A DNA stretch of 64,000 bases from Polynucleobacter sp. Adler-ghost. Its GTDB lineage: Bacteria; Pseudomonadota; Gammaproteobacteria; Burkholderiales; Burkholderiaceae. This document shows, piece after piece, positions 45,713-54,555 of the stretch. Position numbers and translations under genes: made by a program. The notes under the pieces are model-generated. The model was not told where the DNA came from. It saw only the letters and a list, made by a program, of their open reading frames with translations, and searched no databases. The stretch is taken from contig NZ_CP061320.1 in assembly GCF_018688495.1 (NCBI RefSeq), positions 530,586 to 594,585 of the forward strand. The letters run 5' to 3'. Each line of letters opens with the position of its first letter. Position 1 is the first letter of the stretch.

Positions 45713-48052
45713 ATGAAGCCAGAAATTTCTCCATCCGCTCCCCCTTCGCCAAGTCATTGGGCTAGCGTTTTAGAAGCTCCTCAATCTCCAGTAAAAGACC
45801 TTAACTCCATACTGGCATGGGTTGAGCTTGATCTCAATGGTGAAATGCGCTTTGAGAAAAGCCTACTTTGCTTGATTCCTACAGGCCTATTTTGGACTGA
45901 TGGCACTCGCTCAGAATTTTGGCCTATGAGCTCTGAGACCCGTCTTTTGCAGGGTGATCACGCTGGAGTTGGGCATCTCAAGCTGGAGTCTGAGACCAGT
46001 CTGCTGCGACTTTGGTACTTCACTTTGGCTGTCAATCCACAAGTATTACGCCTACAGAGTAGTTTTAGGCAGTTAATCAGAGGTGATCAGCTTAGCAATG
46101 AGCCTGAGGCTTCTGAATACGATAAGCAAGTTTGCCCTGTATGTTTGAGCCCCAAACCTGCCAATTCAGATGCTTGCCCAACTTGCGATCCAGAGGAAGA
46201 TGCCCCTCCATCGACTTGGACTTTATTTAAGTTGTGGCGCTTTGCCCGCCCCTATAAAAAAGAGTTATTACTAGGCTTTATCCTGACCTTGCTGTCAACC
46301 GGTGCCACACTGATTCCACCGTATTTAACAATGCCCTTGATGGATCATGTGTTGATTCCATATGAAAAAGGCAATCCGATTGATTTTGAATTAGCTAGCA
46401 AATATCTCTTCGCTTTATTTGCTGCCGCAATTGTTGCTTGGGGTCTAGGTTGGTGGAAAACCTATTTACTCGCATTAGTGAGTGAGCGCATTGGCGCAGA
46501 TCTACGCAACACGACTTTTGAACATTTGCTCAAACTGTCTTTAGAGTATTTCGGTGGCAAAAGAACCGGTGACTTGATTGCACGTATTGGCGCCGAGACA
46601 GATCGTATCTGCGTATTCTTATCTTTGTATGCTTTGGATTTTGCAACCGATGTCATCATGATTACGATGACGGCAGCGATTTTGGTATCAATTGATCCTT
46701 TGCTGGCATTAGTTACTTTGGCGCCATTGCCATTCATTGTGTGGATGATTCATGTGGTGCGCGATAAGTTGCGATTTGGTTTTGAAAAGATTGATCGCGT
46801 TTGGTCTGAAGTCACGAATATCTTGGCTGATACGATTCCAGGGATTCGGGTAGTCAAAGCATTTGCTCAAGAAGATCGTGAGCTCAAACGTTTTGTGGAT
46901 TCCAATAAACACAATTTGCAAATCAATGATCGCGTCAATCGCGTATGGGGATTATTTTCTCCAACGGTAACCTTGCTAACAGAAACTGGTCTTTTAGTGG
47001 TGTGGGGTTTTGGTATTTGGCAGGTTGCACATCAAAAGGTCACCGTTGGTGTGTTGATTGCATTCCTTGCTTACATCGGACGCTTTTATATTCGACTCGA
47101 TTCAATGAGTCGAATCGTTTCGCATACGCAAAAAGCCGCTGCCGGAGCTAAACGCATTTTTGATATTTTGGATCACGTCTCTAGCGTTCCCGAGCCAATT
47201 AATCCAGTACCTTTGGGTGAAGTGAAGGGCCGTATCTCCCTGCGAGGCGTGGGTTTCCGCTATGGCAACCGTGCGGTTTCTAAAGGGATTGATCTAGATA
47301 TTGCCCCCGGAGAAATGATCGGCTTAGTCGGTCATAGTGGCTCCGGCAAGAGCACTCTAGTGAACTTGATTTGCCGCTTCTATGACGTGAGCGCTGGTTC
47401 AATTACTTTGGATGGACGTGATATTCGTAGCATCAAAATTGCTGACTATCGTAAATGTATTGGTTTAGTTTTACAGGAGCCATTTCTATTCTTCGGCACG
47501 ATTGCAGAAAATATTGCGTACGGAAAACCAGATGCTACTCGTGAAGAAATTATTGAGGCAGCGCGCGCTGCACATGCGCATGAATTTATTCTGCGCTTAC
47601 CGCTCGGTTATGACTCCCTAGTAGGTGAGCGCGGTCAATCTCTTTCAGGTGGTGAGCGTCAACGTATTTCAATTGCGCGTGCACTTTTAATTAATCCAAG
47701 TATTTTGATTTTGGATGAAGCTACCTCATCGGTAGATACCACCACCGAAAAAGAAATTCAGCGCGCTTTAGATAATCTGGTTAAGGGTCGCACTACGATT
47801 GCAATTGCCCATCGCCTCTCTACTTTAAGAAAAGCAGACCGCTTGGTTGTGCTTGATAAAGGCGAGATCGTGGAGATTGGCTCGCATGATGAGTTGATGG
47901 ATACGCAGGGCGCTTACTACGCGCTCTACCAAGCTCAATTGCGTCATGCTGCAGAGTTAGTTGAGGGTGGCGCTATTGGTGAAAGCATTGATGATAATGA
48001 GCGCAAAGACGGCCCCCAAGCCATTGCCAAAGAAGCCGGGAGCGGGGTATGA
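45713..48052 (+). CDS. ABC exporter linked to cyanophycin genes
   Basis: A 779-residue fused ABC exporter. Residues 1-165 form a soluble domain with a zinc ribbon (CPVC 141-144 and CPTC 155-158). Then come six membrane helices from about 185, and a nucleotide-binding domain with VGHSGSGKSTLVN, LSGGERQRISIARALL and ILILDEATSSVD. The N-terminal domain is unusual for this transporter class. The gene diverges from cphA'-cphA and overlaps the DUF1854 gene by 4 bases. NCBI families describe such pairs as cyanophycin-metabolism associated; the cargo is unknown. Confidence 0.88.
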   Translation: MKPEISPSAPPSPSHWASVLEAPQSPVKDLNSILAWVELDLNGEMRFEKSLLCLIPTGLFWTDGTRSEFWPMSSETRLLQGDHAGVGHLKLESETSLLRLWYFTLAVNPQVLRLQSSFRQLIRGDQLSNEPEASEYDKQVCPVCLSPKPANSDACPTCDPEEDAPPSTWTLFKLWRFARPYKKELLLGFILTLLSTGATLIPPYLTMPLMDHVLIPYEKGNPIDFELASKYLFALFAAAIVAWGLGWWKTYLLALVSERIGADLRNTTFEHLLKLSLEYFGGKRTGDLIARIGAETDRICVFLSLYALDFATDVIMITMTAAILVSIDPLLALVTLAPLPFIVWMIHVVRDKLRFGFEKIDRVWSEVTNILADTIPGIRVVKAFAQEDRELKRFVDSNKHNLQINDRVNRVWGLFSPTVTLLTETGLLVVWGFGIWQVAHQKVTVGVLIAFLAYIGRFYIRLDSMSRIVSHTQKAAAGAKRIFDILDHVSSVPEPINPVPLGEVKGRISLRGVGFRYGNRAVSKGIDLDIAPGEMIGLVGHSGSGKSTLVNLICRFYDVSAGSITLDGRDIRSIKIADYRKCIGLVLQEPFLFFGTIAENIAYGKPDATREEIIEAARAAHAHEFILRLPLGYDSLVGERGQSLSGGERQRISIARALLINPSILILDEATSSVDTTTEKEIQRALDNLVKGRTTIAIAHRLSTLRKADRLVVLDKGEIVEIGSHDELMDTQGAYYALYQAQLRHAAELVEGGAIGESIDDNERKDGPQAIAKEAGSGV

Positions 48053-48525
48053 GTCAGCATCACAAGACATACACGCTAGAGCGTGATTCGCTAGGTCGTT
48101 TGGTATTGATTGATGCTGCTGGAAGTCATCATATTGGCGTCTATCCAGTAAGAGCATTTCCGATTACAGCACCTGGCGCTGGAATCTCGATCATGGATCA
48201 GTCAGGCAAAGAGTTGTGCTGGTTTGATAGTGCCGCCACCATTCCTAAAGGCGAGTTAGCCTTGATTGAGGAAGAGTTGGCCGCTCGTGAGTTCATGCCT
48301 ATTATTGAAAAAATCACCAAAGTGTCCACATTTGCCACCCCGAGTATTTGGGATATTGAAACTGATCGTGGTCCCACCAGGATTCGCCTTAAAGGCGAGG
48401 AAGATATACGTCGCATTGCTGGCAATACACTCCTGATTGCTGACTCCAATGGTCTGCAATTTTTGATCAAAGATTCCACTCAATTGGATAAAGTCAGTAA
48501 GAAACTTTTAGATCGATTCCGTTAA
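48049..48525 (+). CDS. DUF1854 family, cyanophycin-associated protein
   Basis: A 158-residue soluble protein with FPITAPGAGISIMDQSGKELCWFDS (about 35-60), LAAREFMPIIEKI and SIWDIETDRGPTRIRLKGEEDIRRI. This matches my recollection of the DUF1854 family, found with cphA and this ABC exporter. It has no signal peptide or membrane helix. It overlaps the exporter stop by 4 bases (ATGA type), indicating a stoichiometric partner. Its biochemical function is unknown. I suggest an accessory subunit of the exporter. Confidence 0.8.
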   Translation: MSQHHKTYTLERDSLGRLVLIDAAGSHHIGVYPVRAFPITAPGAGISIMDQSGKELCWFDSAATIPKGELALIEEELAAREFMPIIEKITKVSTFATPSIWDIETDRGPTRIRLKGEEDIRRIAGNTLLIADSNGLQFLIKDSTQLDKVSKKLLDRFR

Positions 48526-48705
48526 GTATCGATTATGCAAAGGTTTTTCTAGGGTTATTACTTAGGAGTTAGTGTTATCCCTAACTACCCATTTAATAAT
48601 TGTTGATAGGAGTCAAGTGATCGCCCCTCAGATTAGGTAAAAATCATCCCATAACAAATAGAAGCCAAAGTAATATTGGTATTCAAATTTTTTGGAGGAG
48701 CGTTC

Positions 48706-49710
48706 ATGAAAATGAAGTTAAAAGGGGCATTGATTTCCACCGCATTAGCCCTCGGTGCTGCTACTGTTTCACCTGCTTTCGCTGCCTGGGAACCAACCAA
48801 GCCAGTAGAGTTCATCATCCCTGCCGGTCCTGGTGGCGGTGCTGACCAAATGGCCCGCATGATCCAAGGCATCATTACCAAAAATAACTTGATGAAGCAG
48901 GCGGTAATTCCTGTGAACAAGGGCGCTGGTGCAGGAGCTGAAGGGTTCTTGGCAATGAAAGAGGCTAAAGGCGATCCAAACAAGATCGTGATTACTCTCT
49001 CGAACCTATTTACAACTCCATTAGCAACCGGCGTTCCCTTTAATTGGCAGGACATCACTCCTGTAGCGATGTTGGCTCTTGACCAGTTCGTCTTGTGGGA
49101 CAACGCTGACAAGCCATACAAAACAGCCAAAGAATATATTGATGCCGCTAAAGCAGCTGGCCCAGGTAAATTCAAAATGGGTGGTACTGGCTCTAAGCAA
49201 GAAGATCAAATTATTACCGTTGCGCTTGAAAAAGCTACTGGTGCTAAGTTCACCTACATCCCATTCAAAGGGGGTGGCGACGTTGCTGTTCAGCTCGTAG
49301 GTAATCACATTGATTCATCTGTGAACAACCCTATTGAAGCTGTAGCGCAATGGCGTGCTAACAAGTTGCGTGCATTGTGTGTATTTGATGACACACGTAT
49401 GCCTTACAAAGAAAAAGTTACCGACACTATGTCATGGTATGACGTACCTACCTGTAACGAGGCAGGCGTAAAAACTGACTATGTGATGCTGCGCGGTATT
49501 TTTATGGCTCCAGGCGTAACTCAAGAGCAAGTTGATTTTTATATCGATTTGTTCAAAAAAGTGCGCGCTACACCAGAGTGGAAAAAGTTTATGGCTGATG
49601 GCGCATTTAATCAGACATTTATGACTGGTAAAGAGTTTAGAAATTGGCTCACATTAAACGAAGCTTTGCATAAGCAGTTAATGACTGAAGCTGGCTTTTT
49701 GGCTAAGTAA
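48706..49710 (+). CDS. TTT transporter substrate-binding protein (TctC family)
   Basis: A 334-residue periplasmic protein. The signal peptide (MKMKLKGALISTALALG) is cleaved near AFA-AW. The mature part shows the Bug/TctC fold: PVEFIIPAGPGGGADQMARMI, GAGAGAEGFLAMKEAKGDPN, and FIYIPFKGGG-like FTYIPFKGGGDVAVQLVG. ATG 48706 is 5 bases behind GGAGGAG. It delivers a carboxylate to the TctAB membrane complex encoded downstream. The ligand cannot be read; these proteins bind citrate, tricarballylate, aromatic acids or other small acids. Confidence 0.9.
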   Translation: MKMKLKGALISTALALGAATVSPAFAAWEPTKPVEFIIPAGPGGGADQMARMIQGIITKNNLMKQAVIPVNKGAGAGAEGFLAMKEAKGDPNKIVITLSNLFTTPLATGVPFNWQDITPVAMLALDQFVLWDNADKPYKTAKEYIDAAKAAGPGKFKMGGTGSKQEDQIITVALEKATGAKFTYIPFKGGGDVAVQLVGNHIDSSVNNPIEAVAQWRANKLRALCVFDDTRMPYKEKVTDTMSWYDVPTCNEAGVKTDYVMLRGIFMAPGVTQEQVDFYIDLFKKVRATPEWKKFMADGAFNQTFMTGKEFRNWLTLNEALHKQLMTEAGFLAK

Positions 49711-49721
49711 TTCAAAAAGGG

Positions 49722-49751
49722 TAGGACCTCCAATTGGGGGTCCTATTTTTT
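49722..49751 (+). terminator. Terminator between tctC and tctB
   Basis: TAGGACC and GGTCCTA arms with a short loop followed by TTTTTT. Partial read-through would give more binding protein than membrane subunits. Confidence 0.88.
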
Positions 49752-49791
49752 AAGTATCCGTAACAACCAACTTTAATTAGTGAATAAAAAA

Positions 49792-50319
49792 ATGTCTGAA
49801 CAAGTGAATAATTCAAATCAAGAATCAGCAATCAGTGTGAGAGTAATGGATATCATTACCGCACTCCTGTTTGTTGTTGTGGGCCTAGTAGTGATGATTG
49901 GCAGTCTGAAGCTGGGTGCCAGTTGGGGTGCCGATGGTCCTGAAGCTGGATATTTCCCCTTCTATATTAGTTTGATTATTTTGCTTTCAAGCACGGTAAC
50001 TCTCTACCAGGCTGCAATCGTTAATAAGAAAAAGAAAACACAGTCATTTGTCGATAGCGAGCCTCTAAAGCAAGTCATGGCCGTGCTTTTGCCAGCCATC
50101 GTTTTTGTGTTGGGTGTGCAATTGATTGGTATTTATGTTGCTTCAGCCATCTACATCGCAATATTTATGGTTTGGTTGGGTAAATACCCAATCTGGAAAG
50201 CAGTTGCTGTATCTGTTGGAGTGAGTGCCGCCCTCTACCTGATGTTCGAATACTGGTTCCAAGTTCCATTGCCACATGGCTCATGGTTCAATCCACTCGA
50301 GTTTGTGGGCGTAAATTAA
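49792..50319 (+). CDS. TTT transporter small membrane subunit (TctB family)
   Basis: A 175-residue protein with four membrane helices (about 17-40, 50-68, 90-110 and 120-155). The conserved segment GADGPEAGYFPFYISLIILLSS fits TctB. It works with TctA and the binding protein. GTG 49780 and ATG 49792 are both possible; neither has a strong ribosome binding site. tctA follows 40 bases downstream. Confidence 0.85.
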   Translation: MSEQVNNSNQESAISVRVMDIITALLFVVVGLVVMIGSLKLGASWGADGPEAGYFPFYISLIILLSSTVTLYQAAIVNKKKKTQSFVDSEPLKQVMAVLLPAIVFVLGVQLIGIYVASAIYIAIFMVWLGKYPIWKAVAVSVGVSAALYLMFEYWFQVPLPHGSWFNPLEFVGVN

Positions 50320-50359
50320 AAAACAATAACTATTAAAAAAGATTAAAAAGGAGTCCAAG

Positions 50360-51859
50360 TTGGAAGAAATTAACGCTCTATTCAACGGCTTTGCCGTTGC
50401 AATGACACCCTTTAACTTACTGCTGATGCTTGTTGGCGTAACACTCGGCGTAATTATTGGCGTATTGCCTGGTTTAGGTGGCGCTAACGGAATTGCGATT
50501 CTGTTGCCGTTGACTTTCACAATGCCGCCAACTTCCGCAATCATCATGTTGTCCTGTATTTACTGGGGTGCATTGTTTGGCGGTGCAATTACATCTGTAC
50601 TCTTCAATATCCCGGGCGAGCCTTGGTCTGTTGCGACAACCTTTGATGGTTATCCAATGGCTCGTAATGGTAAGGCTGGCGAAGCATTGACAGCAGCGTT
50701 CACATCCTCATTTGTGGGTGCGTTCTTTGCGATTGTGATGATTACCTTCTTGGCACCATTGGTTGCGAAATTCGCACTCCAATTCGGTCCGCCAGAGTTT
50801 TTCTCGGTTTACCTTCTCACCTTCTGTAGTTTTGTGGGTATGAATAAAGGTTCGCCATTCAAGACAATCTCAGCAATGATGTTGGGCTTTGCATTGGCTA
50901 CTGTTGGTATGGATACCGTGACAGGTCAGTTGCGCTTAACTTTCGGTAACCCAGAGTTGATGCGTGGTTTTGACTTCTTGATCGCGGTGATCGGCTTGTT
51001 TGGTATTGGCGAGATTCTTCTTTCAATGGAAGAAGGCTTGGCCTTCCAAGGTGCTGCAGCGAAGATTCGCGGTAAGGTTGTTTGGGAAACTTGGAAGCAG
51101 TTACCTAAGTACTGGGCAACTTCATTGCGCAGCTGCTTAATTGGTTGCTGGATGGGCATCACTCCAGGTGGCGCTACTCCTGCATCCTTTATGGCTTACG
51201 GTGTTGCAAAACGCGTATCTAAAGAAGGTGATAAGTTTGGTACTGGAAAAATGGAAGGTATTGTTGCTCCAGAAACTGCAGCTCACGCTGCAGGTACAGC
51301 AGCGCTTCTCCCAATGTTGTCCTTGGGTATTCCAGGTTCACCAACAGCAGCGGTATTGTTGGGTGGCTTGTTAATCTGGGGTCTACAACCTGGTCCATTG
51401 CTTTTCGTTGAGAAGCCAGACTTTGTTTGGGGCTTGATTGCCAGTATGTACTTGGGTAACCTGGCAGGCTTGTTTGTTGTATTAACTTGCGTTCCATTGT
51501 TTGCCTCTATTTTGAGAATTCCATTCTCAATTATTGCGCCAGTCATTATTGTGATTTGCGCGGTAGGTGCCTACACCGTTCACAATGCCATGTTTGATGT
51601 TTGGTTGATGTTGGGCTTCGGTGTTATTGGTTATGTATTCAAAAAACTTGACTATCCAATGGCGCCAATGGTGTTGGCTTTGGTATTGGGCGACCGTGCT
51701 GAAGACTCCTTCCGTCAATCCATGTTGTTCTCACAGGGAAGTCTAGATATTTTCTTCTCTAACTACTTGGTAGGTGCGATCACAACATTGGCTTTGGTAT
51801 TGTTGTTCTGGCCATTGATTGGTAAGTTCATTGGCAAGAAAAAGGTGGCTGCAACATAA
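50360..51859 (+). CDS. TTT transporter large membrane subunit (TctA family)
   Basis: A 499-residue membrane protein with about 12 helices. The TctA signature GVIIGVLPGLGGANGIAILLPLTF lies near 29-52, and a repeated form GITPGGATPASFMAYGVAKR near 263-285. TTG 50360 is the start, with AAGGAG 6 bases before it. It forms the sodium-coupled channel part of the tripartite tricarboxylate transporter. A terminator follows at 51894-51919. It could carry oxalate or a related acid, but nothing in the sequence says so. Confidence 0.92.
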   Translation: MEEINALFNGFAVAMTPFNLLLMLVGVTLGVIIGVLPGLGGANGIAILLPLTFTMPPTSAIIMLSCIYWGALFGGAITSVLFNIPGEPWSVATTFDGYPMARNGKAGEALTAAFTSSFVGAFFAIVMITFLAPLVAKFALQFGPPEFFSVYLLTFCSFVGMNKGSPFKTISAMMLGFALATVGMDTVTGQLRLTFGNPELMRGFDFLIAVIGLFGIGEILLSMEEGLAFQGAAAKIRGKVVWETWKQLPKYWATSLRSCLIGCWMGITPGGATPASFMAYGVAKRVSKEGDKFGTGKMEGIVAPETAAHAAGTAALLPMLSLGIPGSPTAAVLLGGLLIWGLQPGPLLFVEKPDFVWGLIASMYLGNLAGLFVVLTCVPLFASILRIPFSIIAPVIIVICAVGAYTVHNAMFDVWLMLGFGVIGYVFKKLDYPMAPMVLALVLGDRAEDSFRQSMLFSQGSLDIFFSNYLVGAITTLALVLLFWPLIGKFIGKKKVAAT

Positions 51860-51893
51860 ATAATGAAACACGCTAGCAATAGCGAATTCAAAG

Positions 51894-51919
51894 GAAAAAG
51901 GGGCGTCAGCCCCTTTTTT
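51894..51919 (+). terminator. Rho-independent terminator after tctA
   Basis: AAAAAGGGGC-GTCA-GCCCCTTTTTT: perfect stem and tetraloop with a T run. Confidence 0.93.
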
Positions 51920-51956
51920 CATGGAAAACCTAAAAGTCCGATAAAATTCTGAAATC

Positions 51957-52328
51957 ATGAATTTCCGCAAAAACCGCCTCATTCACTGGATTGCTGCCGC
52001 AGCCATTGCGATGAGTGCACTTGCGCCAGCTGCTTCTCAAGCAGTATCGCTAGCGAAGCATGGGCAAGGCTTTGCAATGGAAATTTGTTCGGCTGATGGC
52101 ACTAAATCACAGATTAATGTGCAAATTGAAGAGCAAGCGGATCGCGTAGAAGCGCAGCCATGTCCGTATTGCATTGCTCATACAGCTATCACTCCAGCAT
52201 TCAACACCAACCTCACATTCCAAGCACCGCAAACACTTGCTTTGCTGCCACAGCTTTTCTATCAATCACCCAAGCCTCTCACCGTTTGGGTAACACCCCC
52301 TTCAGCAGCGCCTCCTACACAAGCCTAA
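51957..52328 (+). CDS. DUF2946 family secreted protein
   Basis: A 123-residue protein with a signal peptide (hydrophobic 10-30, MNFRKNRLIHWIAAAAIAM). The mature part has Cys44 in FAMEICSADG and the CPYC-IAH motif (Cys69, Cys72, His75), the DUF2946 pattern. DUF2946 proteins often sit beside copper receptors and chaperones. The Cys/His set could bind copper in the periplasm; this is inferred. It is the first gene of the metal module and is 79 bases before the TonB receptor gene. Confidence 0.8.
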   Translation: MNFRKNRLIHWIAAAAIAMSALAPAASQAVSLAKHGQGFAMEICSADGTKSQINVQIEEQADRVEAQPCPYCIAHTAITPAFNTNLTFQAPQTLALLPQLFYQSPKPLTVWVTPPSAAPPTQA

Positions 52329-52407
52329 ATCTTTTTAGGGCATAGCCTAGCTATGTTGTTAGCAACAAGCCTCAAGCAAGTTGCAGAAATATTGTGTGGA
52401 AAATTAG

Positions 52408-54555
52408 ATGTTATTGAAGCAAAAGAAAATTAGTATATGCATTGGCATGCTATTGGGATCAATCTTGATATCTGGTGGTGCTCAGGCTCAAATTGCACCC
52501 CCTCCTGACTATGATCAGAAATTAGCTGATATGGTAGTGACAGCCACAAAATCAGGTACTACCCTCAGGGATATGACCCAGAACACCACAATTTTGACGA
52601 AAGAAGAGTTGGAGATTGCGCCCGAACAAACGATTGATCAAGTTCTTAAAAACCAGACAAGTGTATTTTTAAACGATCAGCCTTATTACGAAAAAGATCC
52701 AACCGGTCAAAGTATTAACGTCCGAGGCTTGGGTAATGCGAGAACTTTAGTTCTCATTGATGGTGTGCCTGCTAATGATGCGATGTATGGAACCGTACAG
52801 TGGAATTTAGTGCCAATGTCAGCAATCCAGGATGTCGAGTTTATCCGCGGCGGTGTTTCTAGTCTTTATGGAAATATGGGTATGGGCGGCGTGATTAATA
52901 TTACAACTAAGCCAATCAGTGATAACAAGGGCGAGGTATCTGGGAGTATTGGATCCTATGCAACTGGAACGGCTGCAGTGTCAAAGGAATTTGCAATTAG
53001 CAATTCCTTTAAGCTGAGAGCTTCAGCTGACTACTTTAGTACTGAGGGTTACCAAAATATTGCAACAATTTACCCCTCATCCCAATCTGCCCTAAAGACT
53101 GGAATGGGAAATCAAAGTGCGGAGAGTGCCAACTACCGTTTGCAGGGCTCTCTAAAGGTTAGTCAAGATACCGATGGTTTTTTCAATTTCGGACTTCATT
53201 CAATGTCAAACCTGCCTACAGGTGGTTATAACTTCGCTAGAAAATCTACCAACGAGACAACAATTTCCGGTGGAACCACAACAAGGTTGAATTCTAGTGA
53301 ACAGGTTCAAGTTAATGCATTTTATGAAAACACAACTCTGCAGCAACAAAATGTGAGCTCAAGTAATCCATACATCAATGCCACTTTCCATAATCCTTAC
53401 TATCAAGTTGGCGGCTCAGCTCAATATACTAATAATTTTCAAAATTCTCTGATTGACCAGATGATCTTAAGTGCTGATGTAAAGCAGCTCTCAGCATCGA
53501 ATTATCAAAATAACTATGCCTCTCCTGGTGCTGCAAATTATCAAACAAGTAAATTGGGTGCTTTAAGCTCTCAGGTTGTGTCAGAGGGCACGCAAAACTT
53601 CTTGGGAATTTTGGGCCAAGCTAAATCAAAACTAACGGCCATTCCTCTTCAAGCTACCCTATCCGCTAGAGTTGATAATTGGACTAGCCAGATTCCAGTC
53701 AACTATACCCAAGCAGCTGGAGGGGCCCAAGTAAGTACGGCTGTACCCAATCAGTCTAAAACAAAATTAAGTCCAAATTTAGGCCTCTTATATCGAGCAT
53801 CTAGGGAGTTGGATTTTAGAGCTGCCGCTTATCAAGCTTTCCATGCGCCTGGACTGAATAATTCAATCCGTAGCTATGGGTCCGGTTCAAGCTATGTCAG
53901 TAATAATCCATTTTTAACTCCAGAGAATATGACTGGGTATGAGATGGGATCTGACTATCGCTGGAAATCCGGATTTATTCAAGTAACAGGTTTTAATGCG
54001 AATGTCACAAATGCTATCGCTACCTACACCATGACAAGTAGTCAGATTGCAAGTACTTGTGCGCCAGTATGCTCTTCTGGGGCAAAATCTTATAGCAATG
54101 ATCAGTCGCTAAGAAGTACCGGATTGGAGCTTCAAGCTCGCTATGACATTAGCTCTAAATGGGCAACAGATTTGGGGTATACGCTCACTAAGGCTGTATT
54201 AACTTCAACCTATGGGGCGATTGATAAAACTTTAAACCCAACGGGCGTTCAGATAGCTGGAACACCTAGAAATATGGGTAGTGCAAGCCTTACGTACTTC
54301 CCGATACCAAAGGCTAGTTTGACAGCCTCGGTTCGCTACATTGGAAATTCTTGGTATGACACTGCTCACACTTCACCAATACCGGCTTATGCTGTAGTTG
54401 GTGCAAGGGCTAACTATGAGGTAACGCCAAATGCAACTGTATATTTGAGTGCTGTGAACTTATTAAATCGTAATTTCATTACATTTGGTTCTGGCTCACA
54501 ATACACTGCTGGTCAGCCTCAAACAATCACCGTTGGTGGTCGGATAACGTTTTGA
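52408..54555 (+). CDS. TonB-dependent receptor, putative copper receptor
   Basis: A 715-residue outer-membrane receptor. Signal peptide up to about 28 (GGAQAQ). A TonB-box-like ADMVVTATKSG is at about 40-50; the plug (INVRGLGNARTLVLIDGVPAND, FIRGGVSSLYGNMGMGGVINI) is followed by a barrel of alternating polar strands ending TITVGGRITF. The plug is of the BtuB/OprC type. Copper as substrate is inferred only from the DUF2946 and PCu(A)C neighbours; another metal complex is possible. Its stop codon overlaps the start of the next gene (TTGA). Confidence 0.85.
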   Translation: MLLKQKKISICIGMLLGSILISGGAQAQIAPPPDYDQKLADMVVTATKSGTTLRDMTQNTTILTKEELEIAPEQTIDQVLKNQTSVFLNDQPYYEKDPTGQSINVRGLGNARTLVLIDGVPANDAMYGTVQWNLVPMSAIQDVEFIRGGVSSLYGNMGMGGVINITTKPISDNKGEVSGSIGSYATGTAAVSKEFAISNSFKLRASADYFSTEGYQNIATIYPSSQSALKTGMGNQSAESANYRLQGSLKVSQDTDGFFNFGLHSMSNLPTGGYNFARKSTNETTISGGTTTRLNSSEQVQVNAFYENTTLQQQNVSSSNPYINATFHNPYYQVGGSAQYTNNFQNSLIDQMILSADVKQLSASNYQNNYASPGAANYQTSKLGALSSQVVSEGTQNFLGILGQAKSKLTAIPLQATLSARVDNWTSQIPVNYTQAAGGAQVSTAVPNQSKTKLSPNLGLLYRASRELDFRAAAYQAFHAPGLNNSIRSYGSGSSYVSNNPFLTPENMTGYEMGSDYRWKSGFIQVTGFNANVTNAIATYTMTSSQIASTCAPVCSSGAKSYSNDQSLRSTGLELQARYDISSKWATDLGYTLTKAVLTSTYGAIDKTLNPTGVQIAGTPRNMGSASLTYFPIPKASLTASVRYIGNSWYDTAHTSPIPAYAVVGARANYEVTPNATVYLSAVNLLNRNFITFGSGSQYTAGQPQTITVGGRITF

